Under the pieces are notes generated by a model that did not search any database, was not told the DNA's origin, and was given only the letters and a program-made list of their open reading frames with translations. The position numbers were made by a program, and so were the translations under genes. A stretch of DNA of 64,000 nt, from assembly GCF_002073915.1 (NCBI RefSeq), contig NZ_CP012841.1, positions 119,328 through 183,327 of the forward strand. The letters run 5' to 3'. Of the stretch, positions 50,313-59,420 are shown one piece after another (position 1 is the stretch's first letter; every line of letters starts with the position of its first letter). This DNA is from Candidatus Riesia pediculicola. Lineage in GTDB: Bacteria; Pseudomonadota; Gammaproteobacteria; Enterobacterales; Enterobacteriaceae.

Positions 50313-50627
50313 TTGAAAAAGACATTAATTTATTCTTTTTTTTATTTACTTATAACAACGACACCTTTTCTTACGGTAAAGTTCTCGCAAAATTTTACAA
50401 AACCATTAATCGTCATGATAATTTTCATTTCTTCCATTGCTAGAATTTCAATTCATTTTTTAGTTTTTTTGAACTTAAAACTCTTTAAAGAAAAAATATA
50501 TAAGATATCATTTTTAATGTTTTTTATTATAATTTCTTTTATATTATCTTCAGGATCTTTATGGATTATGCATCATTTAAGAACAAATATGTCCAATCAA
50601 CATGAGACGTTATTTCGAGATAATTAA
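50313..50627 (+). CDS. cyoD: Cytochrome bo3 ubiquinol oxidase subunit IV
   Basis: CyoD is the small accessory subunit IV. The 104-residue protein has three hydrophobic helices, and its C-terminal WIMHHLRTNMS corresponds to E. coli WIMWNLNYNMM. The start appears to be TTG at 50313, eight bases after a GGAG (50301-50304), since no ATG exists in the needed place. Sequence conservation is low, so operon position between cyoC and cyoE is part of the evidence. Its end overlaps the cyoE start by 26 bases. Confidence 0.9.
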   Translation: MKKTLIYSFFYLLITTTPFLTVKFSQNFTKPLIVMIIFISSIARISIHFLVFLNLKLFKEKIYKISFLMFFIIISFILSSGSLWIMHHLRTNMSNQHETLFRDN

Positions 50628-51459
50628 ACCAAAAATTGTACTTGGAAATCTGATTTCTTCTGTTTGTGGGCTTTTGATAGCAGAGGAATATTCTTTTAAT
50701 TTTTTTCGAGGTTTTTACGTAATATTGAGTATCTTTTTAATTATTTCTTCTTGTTTTATCTTAAATAACTTCATGGATAGAAAAGTAGACAAAATCATGA
50801 TTAGAACGAAAAATAGAATTTTAACGAAAGATAGTTCGAAAAATAATATTTTCTTTTTAATCTTGTCTTTTTCTTTTTTAATAATTGGACTATTAATTTT
50901 ATATAAATCATCTAACTTGCTTTCTTTATCAATTTCAATTTTTGGTTTTTCAACTTATGTTTTGTATACTGTACTGAAAAAAAAAACTTTCTACAGTATA
51001 TATTTAGGGAGTTTATCTGGGTCAACCCCTTCAATGATCGCTTATTGTTCCATATCTAATCGAATAGATGTTCGATCAATTATCATATACATCACCTTAT
51101 TTCTTTGGCAAATTCCACATTTTTACTCCATTTCTTTATTATTTTTAAAAGATTATTTGAGGGCTAAAATTCCAATTTTACCTAATAAGATAGGATTATT
51201 TAAAACTAAAATACATATATTCTCATACGTTATGGTGTTTTCCATATTAAGTATAATTCCATTTTTTAATGGATATGTTGGAATAAGATACCTAAACATA
51301 ACCATATTTGTTAATTTAATTTGGTTACTAACAGTATTACAAGGTGTAATTGATTCATCTGTTAGTTTAAAGAAATGGTCTAAAAAAAGTTTTATGATTT
51401 CTATAATTTCAATTAATTTATTCAATTGTATGTTTGCAATAGATAAAAACCTAAACTAG
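50602..51459 (+). CDS. cyoE: Protoheme IX farnesyltransferase (heme O synthase)
   Basis: CyoE attaches farnesyl to heme b to make heme O for the oxidase. It is a UbiA-family polytopic membrane protein of 285 residues. The first Asp-rich motif is NNFMDRKVDKIMIRTKNR (about 55-72) and the second region has SLWQIPHF-type FLWQIPHFYSISLLFLKDY. Farnesyl diphosphate would come from ispA, 1.6 kb downstream. The start ATG lies within cyoD, suggesting translational coupling. This completes cyoABCDE. Confidence 0.95.
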   Translation: MRRYFEIIKPKIVLGNLISSVCGLLIAEEYSFNFFRGFYVILSIFLIISSCFILNNFMDRKVDKIMIRTKNRILTKDSSKNNIFFLILSFSFLIIGLLILYKSSNLLSLSISIFGFSTYVLYTVLKKKTFYSIYLGSLSGSTPSMIAYCSISNRIDVRSIIIYITLFLWQIPHFYSISLLFLKDYLRAKIPILPNKIGLFKTKIHIFSYVMVFSILSIIPFFNGYVGIRYLNITIFVNLIWLLTVLQGVIDSSVSLKKWSKKSFMISIISINLFNCMFAIDKNLN

Positions 51460-51585
51460 AGCAAAGATTTACTACGACATTATTGATAAAACATATGATT
51501 GAATTTATCGTTTAATAATTATTTAAAATATGTACCTATTTACCTAAAATATCATTATAAGATTATAAGAAAGTTTATAAAAAGT

Positions 51586-52776
51586 ATGTCTAAAAAAGAA
51601 TTAAAAATTTTCTTTAGCTTGGGTTCAGTTTTTGCGCTCCGGGCATTTAGTATGTTTATGACTCTCCCAGCAATAGTAAGTTATGGAAGAAATTTGAAAG
51701 GATCTACCGATTTTCTACTAGGTTTGGCTATTGGAATATATGGTTTAACTCAAGCAATTTTTCAAATTTTTATTGGATCAATGTTGGATCGGTTTGGAAA
51801 AAAAAAATTGATCATTTTTGGATTATTTGCATTTGTTTCTGGAAGCATTGTATCAGCTTTTTCTAAATCAATATGGGGTTTAATTATTGGAAGGGCATTC
51901 CAAGGATCTGGGACAATTTCTTCTTCTATGATGACAACGATGTCTGATTTAATCGACGAAAAAAATCGAATAAAAATAATGATAATGATTGGAGTAAATT
52001 TCATTTTTATTTTTTTATTAACAATCATTATCAATCCAATAATCACTTATTTTATAGGAATGAGAGGTATTTTTTTCATTTCTAGTATTTTTTCTATAGT
52101 TTCCATTTTAATTGCTATTCTTTTAATTCCAGAAAAATCCTCTATGCAATCCAAATCAGAGAATTATTTTTCAATGTCTAGCATAAAAAAAGTTATTAAA
52201 AATCATCGATTGATGAAATTGAATTTTGGAATATGTTTCTTATATATCTTATTAATGTCTAATTTCACAGTTTTACCATCGATATTATTAAATAAAGATT
52301 CGTTTCTTATCGATCAAAACTGGAAGTTGTATTTAGTAATTCTTTTCATCTCTTTCGTAATTACTCTACCAATTTCTATGGTTTTAGAAAAGAAAAAGGA
52401 AACAAAACAAATTTTTTCAAGTTGTATAGCCATTTTCATCATTTCTGAAATAATGTTCATTAATTTCGTTAAAAACTTTTTCTTATTATTGATTAGCCTA
52501 CAAATTTTCTTCATTGTTTTTGGTATTATGGAAAATTTAATATCAACTTTAATAAATAAAGAATATTGTTTCGAATATAAAGGTACAGCGATTGGCATAT
52601 ATTCCATATTTCAATGTGGAGGATCTGCAGTCGGAGGAATCCTTGGAGGATGGTTTTTAGAGATTCAAGGGATTCAATCAGTTTTTATATTATTCATCAT
52701 CACTTCCATATTGTGGTTTTTCATTAATTTAAACTCTAGTCGCTTGAAAAAAATAAGATTTTTATTTAGAAATTAA
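51586..52776 (+). CDS. yajR: Major facilitator transporter YajR without its C-terminal domain
   Basis: YajR is a proton-driven MFS efflux-type transporter of unclear substrate. ATG 51586 gives MSKKELKIFFSLGSVFALR, which aligns with the E. coli N-terminus. The TTG at 51499 would add 29 unmatched residues. Twelve helices are visible, with motif A as GSMLDRFGKKK between TM2 and TM3, and GRAFQGSGTISS. The 396-residue protein ends just after TM12, so the cytoplasmic ferredoxin-like YAM domain of E. coli YajR (454 residues) is missing. It follows cyoE, the E. coli order cyoE-yajR. Confidence 0.85.
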   Translation: MSKKELKIFFSLGSVFALRAFSMFMTLPAIVSYGRNLKGSTDFLLGLAIGIYGLTQAIFQIFIGSMLDRFGKKKLIIFGLFAFVSGSIVSAFSKSIWGLIIGRAFQGSGTISSSMMTTMSDLIDEKNRIKIMIMIGVNFIFIFLLTIIINPIITYFIGMRGIFFISSIFSIVSILIAILLIPEKSSMQSKSENYFSMSSIKKVIKNHRLMKLNFGICFLYILLMSNFTVLPSILLNKDSFLIDQNWKLYLVILFISFVITLPISMVLEKKKETKQIFSSCIAIFIISEIMFINFVKNFFLLLISLQIFFIVFGIMENLISTLINKEYCFEYKGTAIGIYSIFQCGGSAVGGILGGWFLEIQGIQSVFILFIITSILWFFINLNSSRLKKIRFLFRN

Positions 52777-52799
52777 AAAATTTTTCGAAAAAAAATCTT
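52755..52799 (+). terminator. Stem-loop over the yajR stop
   Basis: AAGATTTTT (52755-52763) and AAAAATCTT (52791-52799) are perfect 9-base complements enclosing the yajR stop. The inner palindrome TTTTTC/GAAAAA is at 52781-52792. It resembles the xthA gene-end repeat and may end the cyo-yajR transcript. Confidence 0.35.
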
Positions 52800-53034
52800 G
52801 ATTTTACTTTAATAAAAAAATGGAGTGATGATTAGAAATTTGAAATATTCTTTAAACAAAAAAAAAGTAAATTTCTGTCATAGAACTAGAAAATACAACT
52901 ATTTATGATCAAAAACTATTTTAGGTTTGATGATTAAATAAAAACTTTCAAAGATTTTTTATCGGAAAAAATTTAACTATTTATCATTCATTTTAAATCA
53001 AATAATTTCTTTAAGATTTTCGAGTATTTTAAAA

Positions 53035-53943
53035 ATGATTAATTTTTCTGGACTTTCTTTTCATCAGAAATCTAAGATAATAAAAAAACAGGTTAATGAT
53101 ATACTGATGCAAAAAGTTCGATCTTTTCAAAAAATTCATAGAAATTTAATTAATGTTATCCGATATATTATTTTTGAAGGAAAAAAAATTAGATCTTGTT
53201 TCATATATTCTGTTGGAAGTATGTTAAAGGTCTCTTGTAAACAAATCAGTAAAATAGCTGCTTCTGTTGAATGCATGCACGCATATTCTTTAATTCATGA
53301 TGATTTACCTTCGATGGATAATGACGATATCAGAAGAAACAAAAAGTCTTGTCACATTGTTTTCGGAGAAGCTAATGCCATATTGGCTGGAAATGCACTA
53401 CAAGCGTTAGCTTTTGAGTTATTGTTAAGTCTGAATAGAAAAAATTTGGATCATAAGAGTCACTTGCAAATTATTCGAGAACTAACTATAGCAGGAGGAA
53501 TAAAAGGAATATGTGGAGGACAATCCCTGGACATTTCAAAAAAAAAGAGATGTCATATGAACATTGAACTGTTAAATATAATTTATTTTTATAAAACTGT
53601 TTCTCTAATAAGAGCTTCTATTAGAATGATTTTTTATGCATCCAGATATCGATATGAAAAGAAATTAATCCTTATTTTAGATGATTATTCTGAAAATATC
53701 GGTTTATTGTTTCAAATTGCAGATGATCTTATTGATTTCAAAAAAGATAAATTAAAATCTCAAAATCAAAATAAAAACAAAATAACTTATCCGATATTAA
53801 TTGGCATCGATCAATCAAAAAAGTCTATAAAAAATCTATATAAAAAATCAATAAGAAATATTTTTCTCATCAAAAAAAAATATGGGTTCAATATCGATAT
53901 GTTATGCAATGTAACTGACTTCATTCTTTTTAAGAATAAGTAA
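53035..53943 (+). CDS. ispA: Farnesyl diphosphate synthase
   Basis: IspA makes farnesyl diphosphate from IPP and DMAPP for quinone, undecaprenol and heme O. The 302-residue protein has the first Asp-rich motif in YSLIHDDLPSMDNDDIRR (about residues 87-104) and the second as FQIADDLIDFKKD (about 238-250). VFGEANAILAGNALQALAFELL and GGIKGICGGQSLDI are further family blocks. The KSTYP-like segment reads KNKITYP. It precedes dxs by 85 bases on the same strand. In E. coli xseB-ispA-dxs form an operon, and xseB is gone. Confidence 0.95.
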   Translation: MINFSGLSFHQKSKIIKKQVNDILMQKVRSFQKIHRNLINVIRYIIFEGKKIRSCFIYSVGSMLKVSCKQISKIAASVECMHAYSLIHDDLPSMDNDDIRRNKKSCHIVFGEANAILAGNALQALAFELLLSLNRKNLDHKSHLQIIRELTIAGGIKGICGGQSLDISKKKRCHMNIELLNIIYFYKTVSLIRASIRMIFYASRYRYEKKLILILDDYSENIGLLFQIADDLIDFKKDKLKSQNQNKNKITYPILIGIDQSKKSIKNLYKKSIRNIFLIKKKYGFNIDMLCNVTDFILFKNK

Positions 53944-54028
53944 AATATCTTGATTACTATTAACCAAAAAGTATCTTTACAATTTACAACATAATTGATC
54001 ATATTTGATGATCACGTATTTAGAGAAA

Positions 54029-55867
54029 ATGAAAACTAATTCCATATTTTATCCGATTTTATCTAAAATAAATAATCCTAAAGATCTTCGATCTTTATCA
54101 GAAAAAAAATTATCTAAACTATGCTTAGAGATTAGAAGATTTCTTCTGCATAGCGTAAGTAAATCTAGCGGTCATCTCGCTTCTGGATTGGGTGTAATTG
54201 AATTAACAGTAGCATTGCACTATGTTTATAATACTCCATTCGATCATCTTATATGGGACACTGGACATCAATCTTATCCCCACAAGATATTAACTGGAAG
54301 GAGAGATAAAATGCATACTATCCGAAAAAAAGATGGTCTACATCCGTTTCCTTGGAGAGAAGAAAGTGAATACGATATATTAAGTGTTGGACATTCTTCT
54401 ACTTCCATCAGTGTTGGATTAGGTTTGTCCATCGCTGCAAAAAAAGAAGGAAAAAACAGAAAGACGATATGCGTAATAGGGGATGGAGCGATAACATCCG
54501 GAATTGCTTTTGAAGCTATTAATCACGTAGGTTTTATTAAGGAAGATCTCTTAATTATTTTAAACGATAATAAAATGTCAATTTCTAACAATACAGGAGC
54601 ATTACACGAAACTCTCCTAGGAGAAACAAAATATTATCAGTCGAAAAAGTTTAATCAGGTTCTTGAAAAAGAAGAAAAATTTGTTTCAAATAGTCTAAAA
54701 AGAAGATCCAGAAATTTTTTTCGATCATTGGGATTGAATTATTTTGGTCCAATAGAAGGAAATGATGTTTATCATCTTATTCGAACGATTGAATATTTAA
54801 AAAAACGTCGAGGACCTAAATTGTTACACATCATTACAAAAAAAGGAAATGGGTATCTTCCAGCTGAAAAAGATCCTATTCTTTGGCATTGTGTACCTCA
54901 ATTCAATTTAAAGAATGCGAATAAATCTATTAAAAGAAACAAAAAAAAAATGTTTTCAGATCTATTCGGAAAATGGTTATGTAGAGAGGCTTCAACAGAT
55001 CCAAAATTAATTGCAATCACACCAGCTATGAAAGAAGGTTCAGGAATGAAAAATTTTTGTAAATTTTATCCAAATCAGTTTTTTGATGTTGCGATTTCGG
55101 AGCAACATGCAGTTACTTTTGCAGCTGGTTTAGCAATTGGAGGGTATCATCCAATAGTTTCTATATATTCCACTTTTCTACAACGAGCATATGATCAAAT
55201 CATTCATGATGTTGCAATACAAAATCTACCTATTTTGTTTGCAGTGGATCGATCTGGAATCGTTGGAGAAGATGGACCAACCCATCAAGGTTCCTTCGAT
55301 TTAACTTATTTAAGATGCATACCTAAAATTGTGATCATGTCTCCCAGTAATGAGGAAGAACTCATTAATATGCTCCATACTGGATTTCATTATAGAAAAG
55401 GTCCTGTTGTAGTAAGATATCCGAAATGTTATCAAAAAAAATTTTTGAAAATACAATCTTTTTCTAAAATGAAAATAGGAGAAGCTGTAATTAAGAGATC
55501 AGGTAAAAAAATTGCTATTTTGAATTTTGGAACACTTATTGAAGAAGCTAAAATTGTTTCAAATCGTTTAGATGCTACTTTAGTAGATATGAGATTTGTC
55601 AAACCTCTAGATGAAAAGATGATCCTAAAGCTTGTTCAAAATCATCAAGTATTAATTACTCTAGAAGAAAATTCTACATTTGGAGGGGCAGGAAGTGGAG
55701 TAAATGAATGCGTTTTAAAAAATAAAATTTTCATGCCGATATTAAATATTGGATTTCCAGATAATTTTATAAAGCAGGGGAATAGAAGAGAAATTTACGA
55801 AGAAATAGGATTGAACTCTAAAGGAATTGAAAATACGATACAGAATTATTGCAATAAGATTATTTAA
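54029..55867 (+). CDS. dxs: 1-deoxy-D-xylulose-5-phosphate synthase
   Basis: Dxs condenses pyruvate and glyceraldehyde-3-phosphate with thiamine diphosphate, the first step of the MEP isoprenoid route and a precursor step for thiamine and pyridoxal. ATG 54029 gives 612 residues that align from residue 1 with E. coli Dxs (620). In-frame starts at 54005 and 54008 lie upstream. The ThDP motif is [10 protein letters not shown]...[42 protein letters not shown] and [15 protein letters not shown] are intact. It has a shortened loop after GETKYY compared with E. coli. It converges on pgpA. Confidence 0.96.
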   Translation: MKTNSIFYPILSKINNPKDLRSLSEKKLSKLCLEIRRFLLHSVSKSSGHLASGLGVIELTVALHYVYNTPFDHLIWDTGHQSYPHKILTGRRDKMHTIRKKDGLHPFPWREESEYDILSVGHSSTSISVGLGLSIAAKKEGKNRKTICVIGDGAITSGIAFEAINHVGFIKEDLLIILNDNKMSISNNTGALHETLLGETKYYQSKKFNQVLEKEEKFVSNSLKRRSRNFFRSLGLNYFGPIEGNDVYHLIRTIEYLKKRRGPKLLHIITKKGNGYLPAEKDPILWHCVPQFNLKNANKSIKRNKKKMFSDLFGKWLCREASTDPKLIAITPAMKEGSGMKNFCKFYPNQFFDVAISEQHAVTFAAGLAIGGYHPIVSIYSTFLQRAYDQIIHDVAIQNLPILFAVDRSGIVGEDGPTHQGSFDLTYLRCIPKIVIMSPSNEEELINMLHTGFHYRKGPVVVRYPKCYQKKFLKIQSFSKMKIGEAVIKRSGKKIAILNFGTLIEEAKIVSNRLDATLVDMRFVKPLDEKMILKLVQNHQVLITLEENSTFGGAGSGVNECVLKNKIFMPILNIGFPDNFIKQGNRREIYEEIGLNSKGIENTIQNYCNKII

Positions 55868-55878
55868 ATGGATTTTTA

Positions 55879-56295
55879 TTAGAACTTTGTTTGAATATAT
55901 ATGCTTGAAAAAAAGGCGGCTAAAAGATCGTCTAACATGATTCCAACTCCATTTTTTATTTTCTTTTCTAAGAAATTTATAGGAAATGGTTTAAGGATGT
56001 CTAAAGTTCTAAATATCAGAAAACTTTCCAAGATTTTTTCTATATTAGGTTTTTCTAAAGAAGCTAAAACGAAGAACATTCCAGAAAATTCATCTAAAAC
56101 AATAAAATTATGGTCTAAACATTTTGTTTTTCTTGAAAGAATGTAACAAATTAATAAACCTATTAAAATGTTTGACAAACTAATCAAAAAAATAATTTTT
56201 TTGGAAAAGAAGATACTTATTATTTTCCAAATTAAAATTGTGATTAAAGAGGAAAATGTTCCCGGAAACTTTGGAAAAAAACCTATTCCAAACAT
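55879..56295 (-). CDS. pgpA: Phosphatidylglycerophosphatase A
   Basis: PgpA removes phosphate from phosphatidylglycerophosphate to make phosphatidylglycerol in the inner membrane. The 138 residues hold GFFPKFPGTFSSL, FIVLDEFSGM (E. coli IVWDEFIGM), FLIFRTLDILKPFPI and GVGIMLDDLLAA, with hydrophobic helices between. The protein is about 30 residues shorter at the N-terminus than in E. coli. The frame stays open upstream of ATG 56295 for 14 codons (reading KSCYCFLT), with no standard start codon there, so the true start may be non-standard. Confidence 0.9.
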   Translation of the reverse strand: MFGIGFFPKFPGTFSSLITILIWKIISIFFSKKIIFLISLSNILIGLLICYILSRKTKCLDHNFIVLDEFSGMFFVLASLEKPNIEKILESFLIFRTLDILKPFPINFLEKKIKNGVGIMLDDLLAAFFSSIYIQTKF

Positions 56296-56433
56296 CGTTA
56301 AAAAACAATAACAAGATTTGTAAAAAAAAATTTCATTCTACTTCTAATTTTTTGAAAATTTAGATTGAATAACTCTTTCATCTTGACTGTATAACGAAAA
56401 TGTTCAAGAGATAATTTGTTTTTACATCTGTGA

Positions 56434-56856
56434 TTAAGAAGAACCAGATTCTTTTTTTTTAAAAACAATTTTGTCCAGAACTCCATTAACAAACTTATAA
56501 CTCCTTTCGGAACCAAATTTTTTAGATAGCTCAATTGCTTCATTAATAATCACTTTATATGGAATTTTAATATACAAAAGCTCAAAAACTCCGAGTCTAA
56601 GAATTGCTTTTTCAATTTGATCGATCAATTTTAAAGCTCTTGAAGTATGTCGAAACAATTTTTGATCTATCTTTGAGACTTTGTTAGAAGTTCCAATAAA
56701 AATTTTTTTAAAATATTCAATATCTACATCTATTTTTTTTGACTGAATCATATTCAAAAAATCAACTACTATAAGCGAGTTCTTTGTTCCTGAGATTTGC
56801 CAGGAATAAAGTGCTTGAACAGCCATTATTCTAGCTTTGTGACGAATTCTTCTCAT
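56434..56856 (-). CDS. nusB: Transcription antitermination factor NusB
   Basis: NusB binds boxA RNA with S10 to prevent premature termination in rRNA operons. The 140-residue all-helical protein has RHKARIMAVQALYSWQISG at the start, AILRLGVFELLYI and IPYKVIINEAIELSKKFGSERSYKFVNGVLDKI at the end, as in E. coli NusB (139). It follows ribH by 21 bases on the same strand. thiL, which separates nusB and pgpA in E. coli, is missing. Confidence 0.95.
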   Translation of the reverse strand: MRRIRHKARIMAVQALYSWQISGTKNSLIVVDFLNMIQSKKIDVDIEYFKKIFIGTSNKVSKIDQKLFRHTSRALKLIDQIEKAILRLGVFELLYIKIPYKVIINEAIELSKKFGSERSYKFVNGVLDKIVFKKKESGSS

Positions 56857-56877
56857 CTCATCTTTATTTTAAATTAG

Positions 56878-57381
56878 TTAATACTTCTCTTTCTTTAAAG
56901 ATGTTTTAGAAATTTTATCAATCAAATTAATCATTTCTAAAGAAACTAATGCTGCTTCGGATCCTTTGTTTCCCATCTTAGATCCTGATCTAATGATTGC
57001 TTGATCTAAATTTTCTGTAGTTAGAATTCCGCAAGATATTGGAATTTCATATTTTATAGATATTTTAGAAATCTCAGAAATACATGTATTGGAAATAAAT
57101 TCAAAGTGCTTTGTATCTCCTTTAATCAAAGTCGCGATTGTAATAATGGATCGGTATTTTCTGGACTTAGAGAGTATTTTTGCAATTAATGGAATTTCAT
57201 AAGCTCCTGGAACTTCTACGATGTATATATCTTCTTCTTTTAAATTTCCTACTCTTAGTAAAGTATCTAAAGCCCCATTTATTAGATTTTCATTGATAAA
57301 ATAATTAAAACGGGAAACTATTATTGCTATTTTGATAGGATGAATAAAATATAAAGATCCTTTCATTTTCTTTATTACCAT
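56878..57381 (-). CDS. ribH: 6,7-dimethyl-8-ribityllumazine synthase
   Basis: RibH (RibE in E. coli) joins the pyrimidine from RibD/RibA chemistry with dihydroxybutanone phosphate to form lumazine, the last-but-one step to riboflavin. The 167-residue protein has IAIIVSRFNYFINENLINGA, VPGAYEIPLIAK, the catalytic His in IKGDTKHFEFIS, GILTTENLDQAI and GNKGSEAALVSLEMI. The N-terminus may begin at the internal ATG 57366 (MKGSLYF). It lies in the ribD-ribH-nusB order seen in E. coli. Riboflavin synthase itself is not in this window. Confidence 0.96.
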   Translation of the reverse strand: MVIKKMKGSLYFIHPIKIAIIVSRFNYFINENLINGALDTLLRVGNLKEEDIYIVEVPGAYEIPLIAKILSKSRKYRSIITIATLIKGDTKHFEFISNTCISEISKISIKYEIPISCGILTTENLDQAIIRSGSKMGNKGSEAALVSLEMINLIDKISKTSLKKEKY

Positions 57382-57465
57382 AATTTACCTGATTAATAAT
57401 AAAATTTTTATTCTATTTATCAAAAGAAAAACAAAAAAATTAAGACAATGAATAATATGATAAAT

Positions 57466-58587
57466 CTAAGATTCTTTCTTTTTTAAAATTACTCGTACAT
57501 CTTTTCCAATTTTCTTAACTTGCACAAATCTCAACTTAGAGATATTATTTATTTCAGACTCCTTCGAAATAATAATTAATTCTTTCGATTGACTTCCAAA
57601 GAATTTTGGAGCGATGTATAAAATGATCTGATCAAACAAATTTAAAGAAAGTAAAGAACTTGCAAAAGTAGGACCGCTTTCTATCAGAATAGAATTAATC
57701 TTTCTTCGAGCAATTTGTTTCATGGTATAGATCAAGTCGATTCTTCCTTCAGAGTCTAATTTTGTTGAAAATTCTTTTACATTTTTTTTCCATCTTTTTT
57801 TCGAAAATTGACTTCGAAATAGCCAACATTCTCCTGGAGTATTTACTATTTTATGATTTTCATGAACTTTATTTTTCGTGTCAATTACAATTCGAACTGG
57901 TTGTCTGATTTCTTTTTCTGGATAAATATTCTTCAGTTCATCTGAAAAATCGTTCCATCGAACATTAAGTCTAGAATCATCCGAAACGATAGTAGACCCT
58001 GTGGTTAAAACTGCACTTGATTGTGCTCTAATTTCTTGAACATCCTGTCTAGATTTATAAGAAGATATCCATTTATTTTTTTCAAAATTTATAGGAATTA
58101 CTTTAGAATTAATAGAAGTTGCCATCTTAATTGTTATATATGGTAATCCTTGTTTCATTCTTTTGATAAATCCTAAATTTATTTTTTCAGATTCATCTTT
58201 TAAAAGTCCAGAAATTACCTGAACTCCAGATTTTTTTAATTTTATCAAACTTTTTCCTGAAACTTTCGGATTAGGATCGGTCATAGATACAAATATTTTA
58301 GAAATTTTAGCATTAATCAGTTCATCAACACAAGGAGGAGTAAGACCATAATGATTACATGGTTCTAAAGTAACGTAAACAGTGGCTCCTTTTAAGAAGT
58401 GCCCTGCCTTCTTCATGGCAAGAACTTCGGCATGTGACTCTCCAGTCTTAGAATGATAAGATTCTCCTACAATTCTATTGTTTTGAACTATTACACAACC
58501 AACATTTGGATTAGGAGAAGTGGTAAACTTTCCTTTTTTTGCTAAAAAAATTGCCCTACTCATAAATTGTCTATCTTTATCGTTCAT
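57466..58587 (-). CDS. ribD: Bifunctional pyrimidine deaminase/reductase RibD
   Basis: RibD deaminates and then reduces the riboflavin pyrimidine precursor. The 373 residues (E. coli 367) have two domains. The deaminase domain has the zinc ligands in ESHAEVLAM and LEPCNHYGLTPPC (about residues 48-85). The reductase domain (about 146-370) has PYITIKMATSINSKV, WISSYKSRQDVQEIRAQSSAVLTTG and LIESGPTFASSLL. No frameshift is seen. It heads the ribD-ribH-nusB-pgpA cluster, and nrdR, usually upstream, is absent. Confidence 0.96.
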   Translation of the reverse strand: MNDKDRQFMSRAIFLAKKGKFTTSPNPNVGCVIVQNNRIVGESYHSKTGESHAEVLAMKKAGHFLKGATVYVTLEPCNHYGLTPPCVDELINAKISKIFVSMTDPNPKVSGKSLIKLKKSGVQVISGLLKDESEKINLGFIKRMKQGLPYITIKMATSINSKVIPINFEKNKWISSYKSRQDVQEIRAQSSAVLTTGSTIVSDDSRLNVRWNDFSDELKNIYPEKEIRQPVRIVIDTKNKVHENHKIVNTPGECWLFRSQFSKKRWKKNVKEFSTKLDSEGRIDLIYTMKQIARRKINSILIESGPTFASSLLSLNLFDQIILYIAPKFFGSQSKELIIISKESEINNISKLRFVQVKKIGKDVRVILKKKES

Positions 58588-59075
58588 CCTACATATCTCT
58601 TGTTAAATTGAGAATTTCTTCATAAAAGTTTAAAAAAAAATTTTCTTAGAAAGATACGATTCTTTGAAAGAAATGGAAAAGTTGATCATTTTGAATCTTA
58701 AAATCCAAGTTTTTTAAAAATCTTAAAAAAAGAAACTAGAAACTCTAGAAGTTTCTTAAAAAAATCAAAAACCAAATCGTTCTTTGAGGAATAGAAATTC
58801 AATTAAAACTATTTTACTTAACAAATTCTGTAAAAAATTGATGAACAATTTTAGAAAAAATTCTTTTAAGAACAGATTAATAAGAATTACTTCTTTTAAA
58901 AAACGAGCCTTTGCTAATAAATCTTTTAACTTATCTAAAATTTTTCAAGGATAATATTTTAATTTTAAATCAAATGACAGAATAATCTTATAAAGCTCAT
59001 CTATTTTGATGTAAATCTCATTCTCCATAATTCATTAGAATTGATCATTGATCCTAAAAAATCTCAAAAGTAATT
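58588..59075. other. Spacer after yajC where secD/secF would be
   Basis: E. coli has yajC-secD-secF. Downstream of yajC here are only 488 bases of AT-rich DNA before ribD, with no recognisable SecD or SecF blocks and no other gene. It also contains the ribD promoter region. Confidence 0.5.
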
Positions 59076-59420
59076 CTAAATAGAATCTATTGTTCCTTTA
59101 GGTAGAATGGAAGTAATGAAATTTCTATGAAGTAGAATTTTGTTCGAATCATTCAACATTACTACGAGATAATCCGAATTTTTATGAGTACGATCTACTT
59201 TTCCGATCAACCCACCCTTAGTAATAATTTCGTCTCCAGAAGTAATGGAATCCATCAATTTTTTATGTTCTTTAGCTTTTTTCTGCTGTGGACGAAAAAT
59301 TGATAAATAAAAAATAATTGCAAACAAAACTAACATCGCTACTAAAGAATACGGACTATCTTTTTCGTGATGTAAATTTGTTGATGCATACGCTGAATCA
59401 ATAAAATATTTCACGATCAC
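59076..59420 (-). CDS. yajC: Sec translocon accessory protein YajC
   Basis: YajC is a small single-helix inner-membrane protein of the SecDF-YajC-YidC assembly. The 114-residue product has an N-terminal periplasmic stretch, one helix (about 26-42, SLVAMLVLFAIIFYLSIF) and then FRPQQKKAKEHKKLMDSITSGDEIITKGGLIGKV, a close match to E. coli, where the helix is followed by RPQQKRTKEHKKLMDS. The end is LPKGTIDSI. Both the usual neighbours (tgt and queA upstream, secDF downstream) are missing, so the gene is orphaned. Confidence 0.95.
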   Translation of the reverse strand: MIVKYFIDSAYASTNLHHEKDSPYSLVAMLVLFAIIFYLSIFRPQQKKAKEHKKLMDSITSGDEIITKGGLIGKVDRTHKNSDYLVVMLNDSNKILLHRNFITSILPKGTIDSI

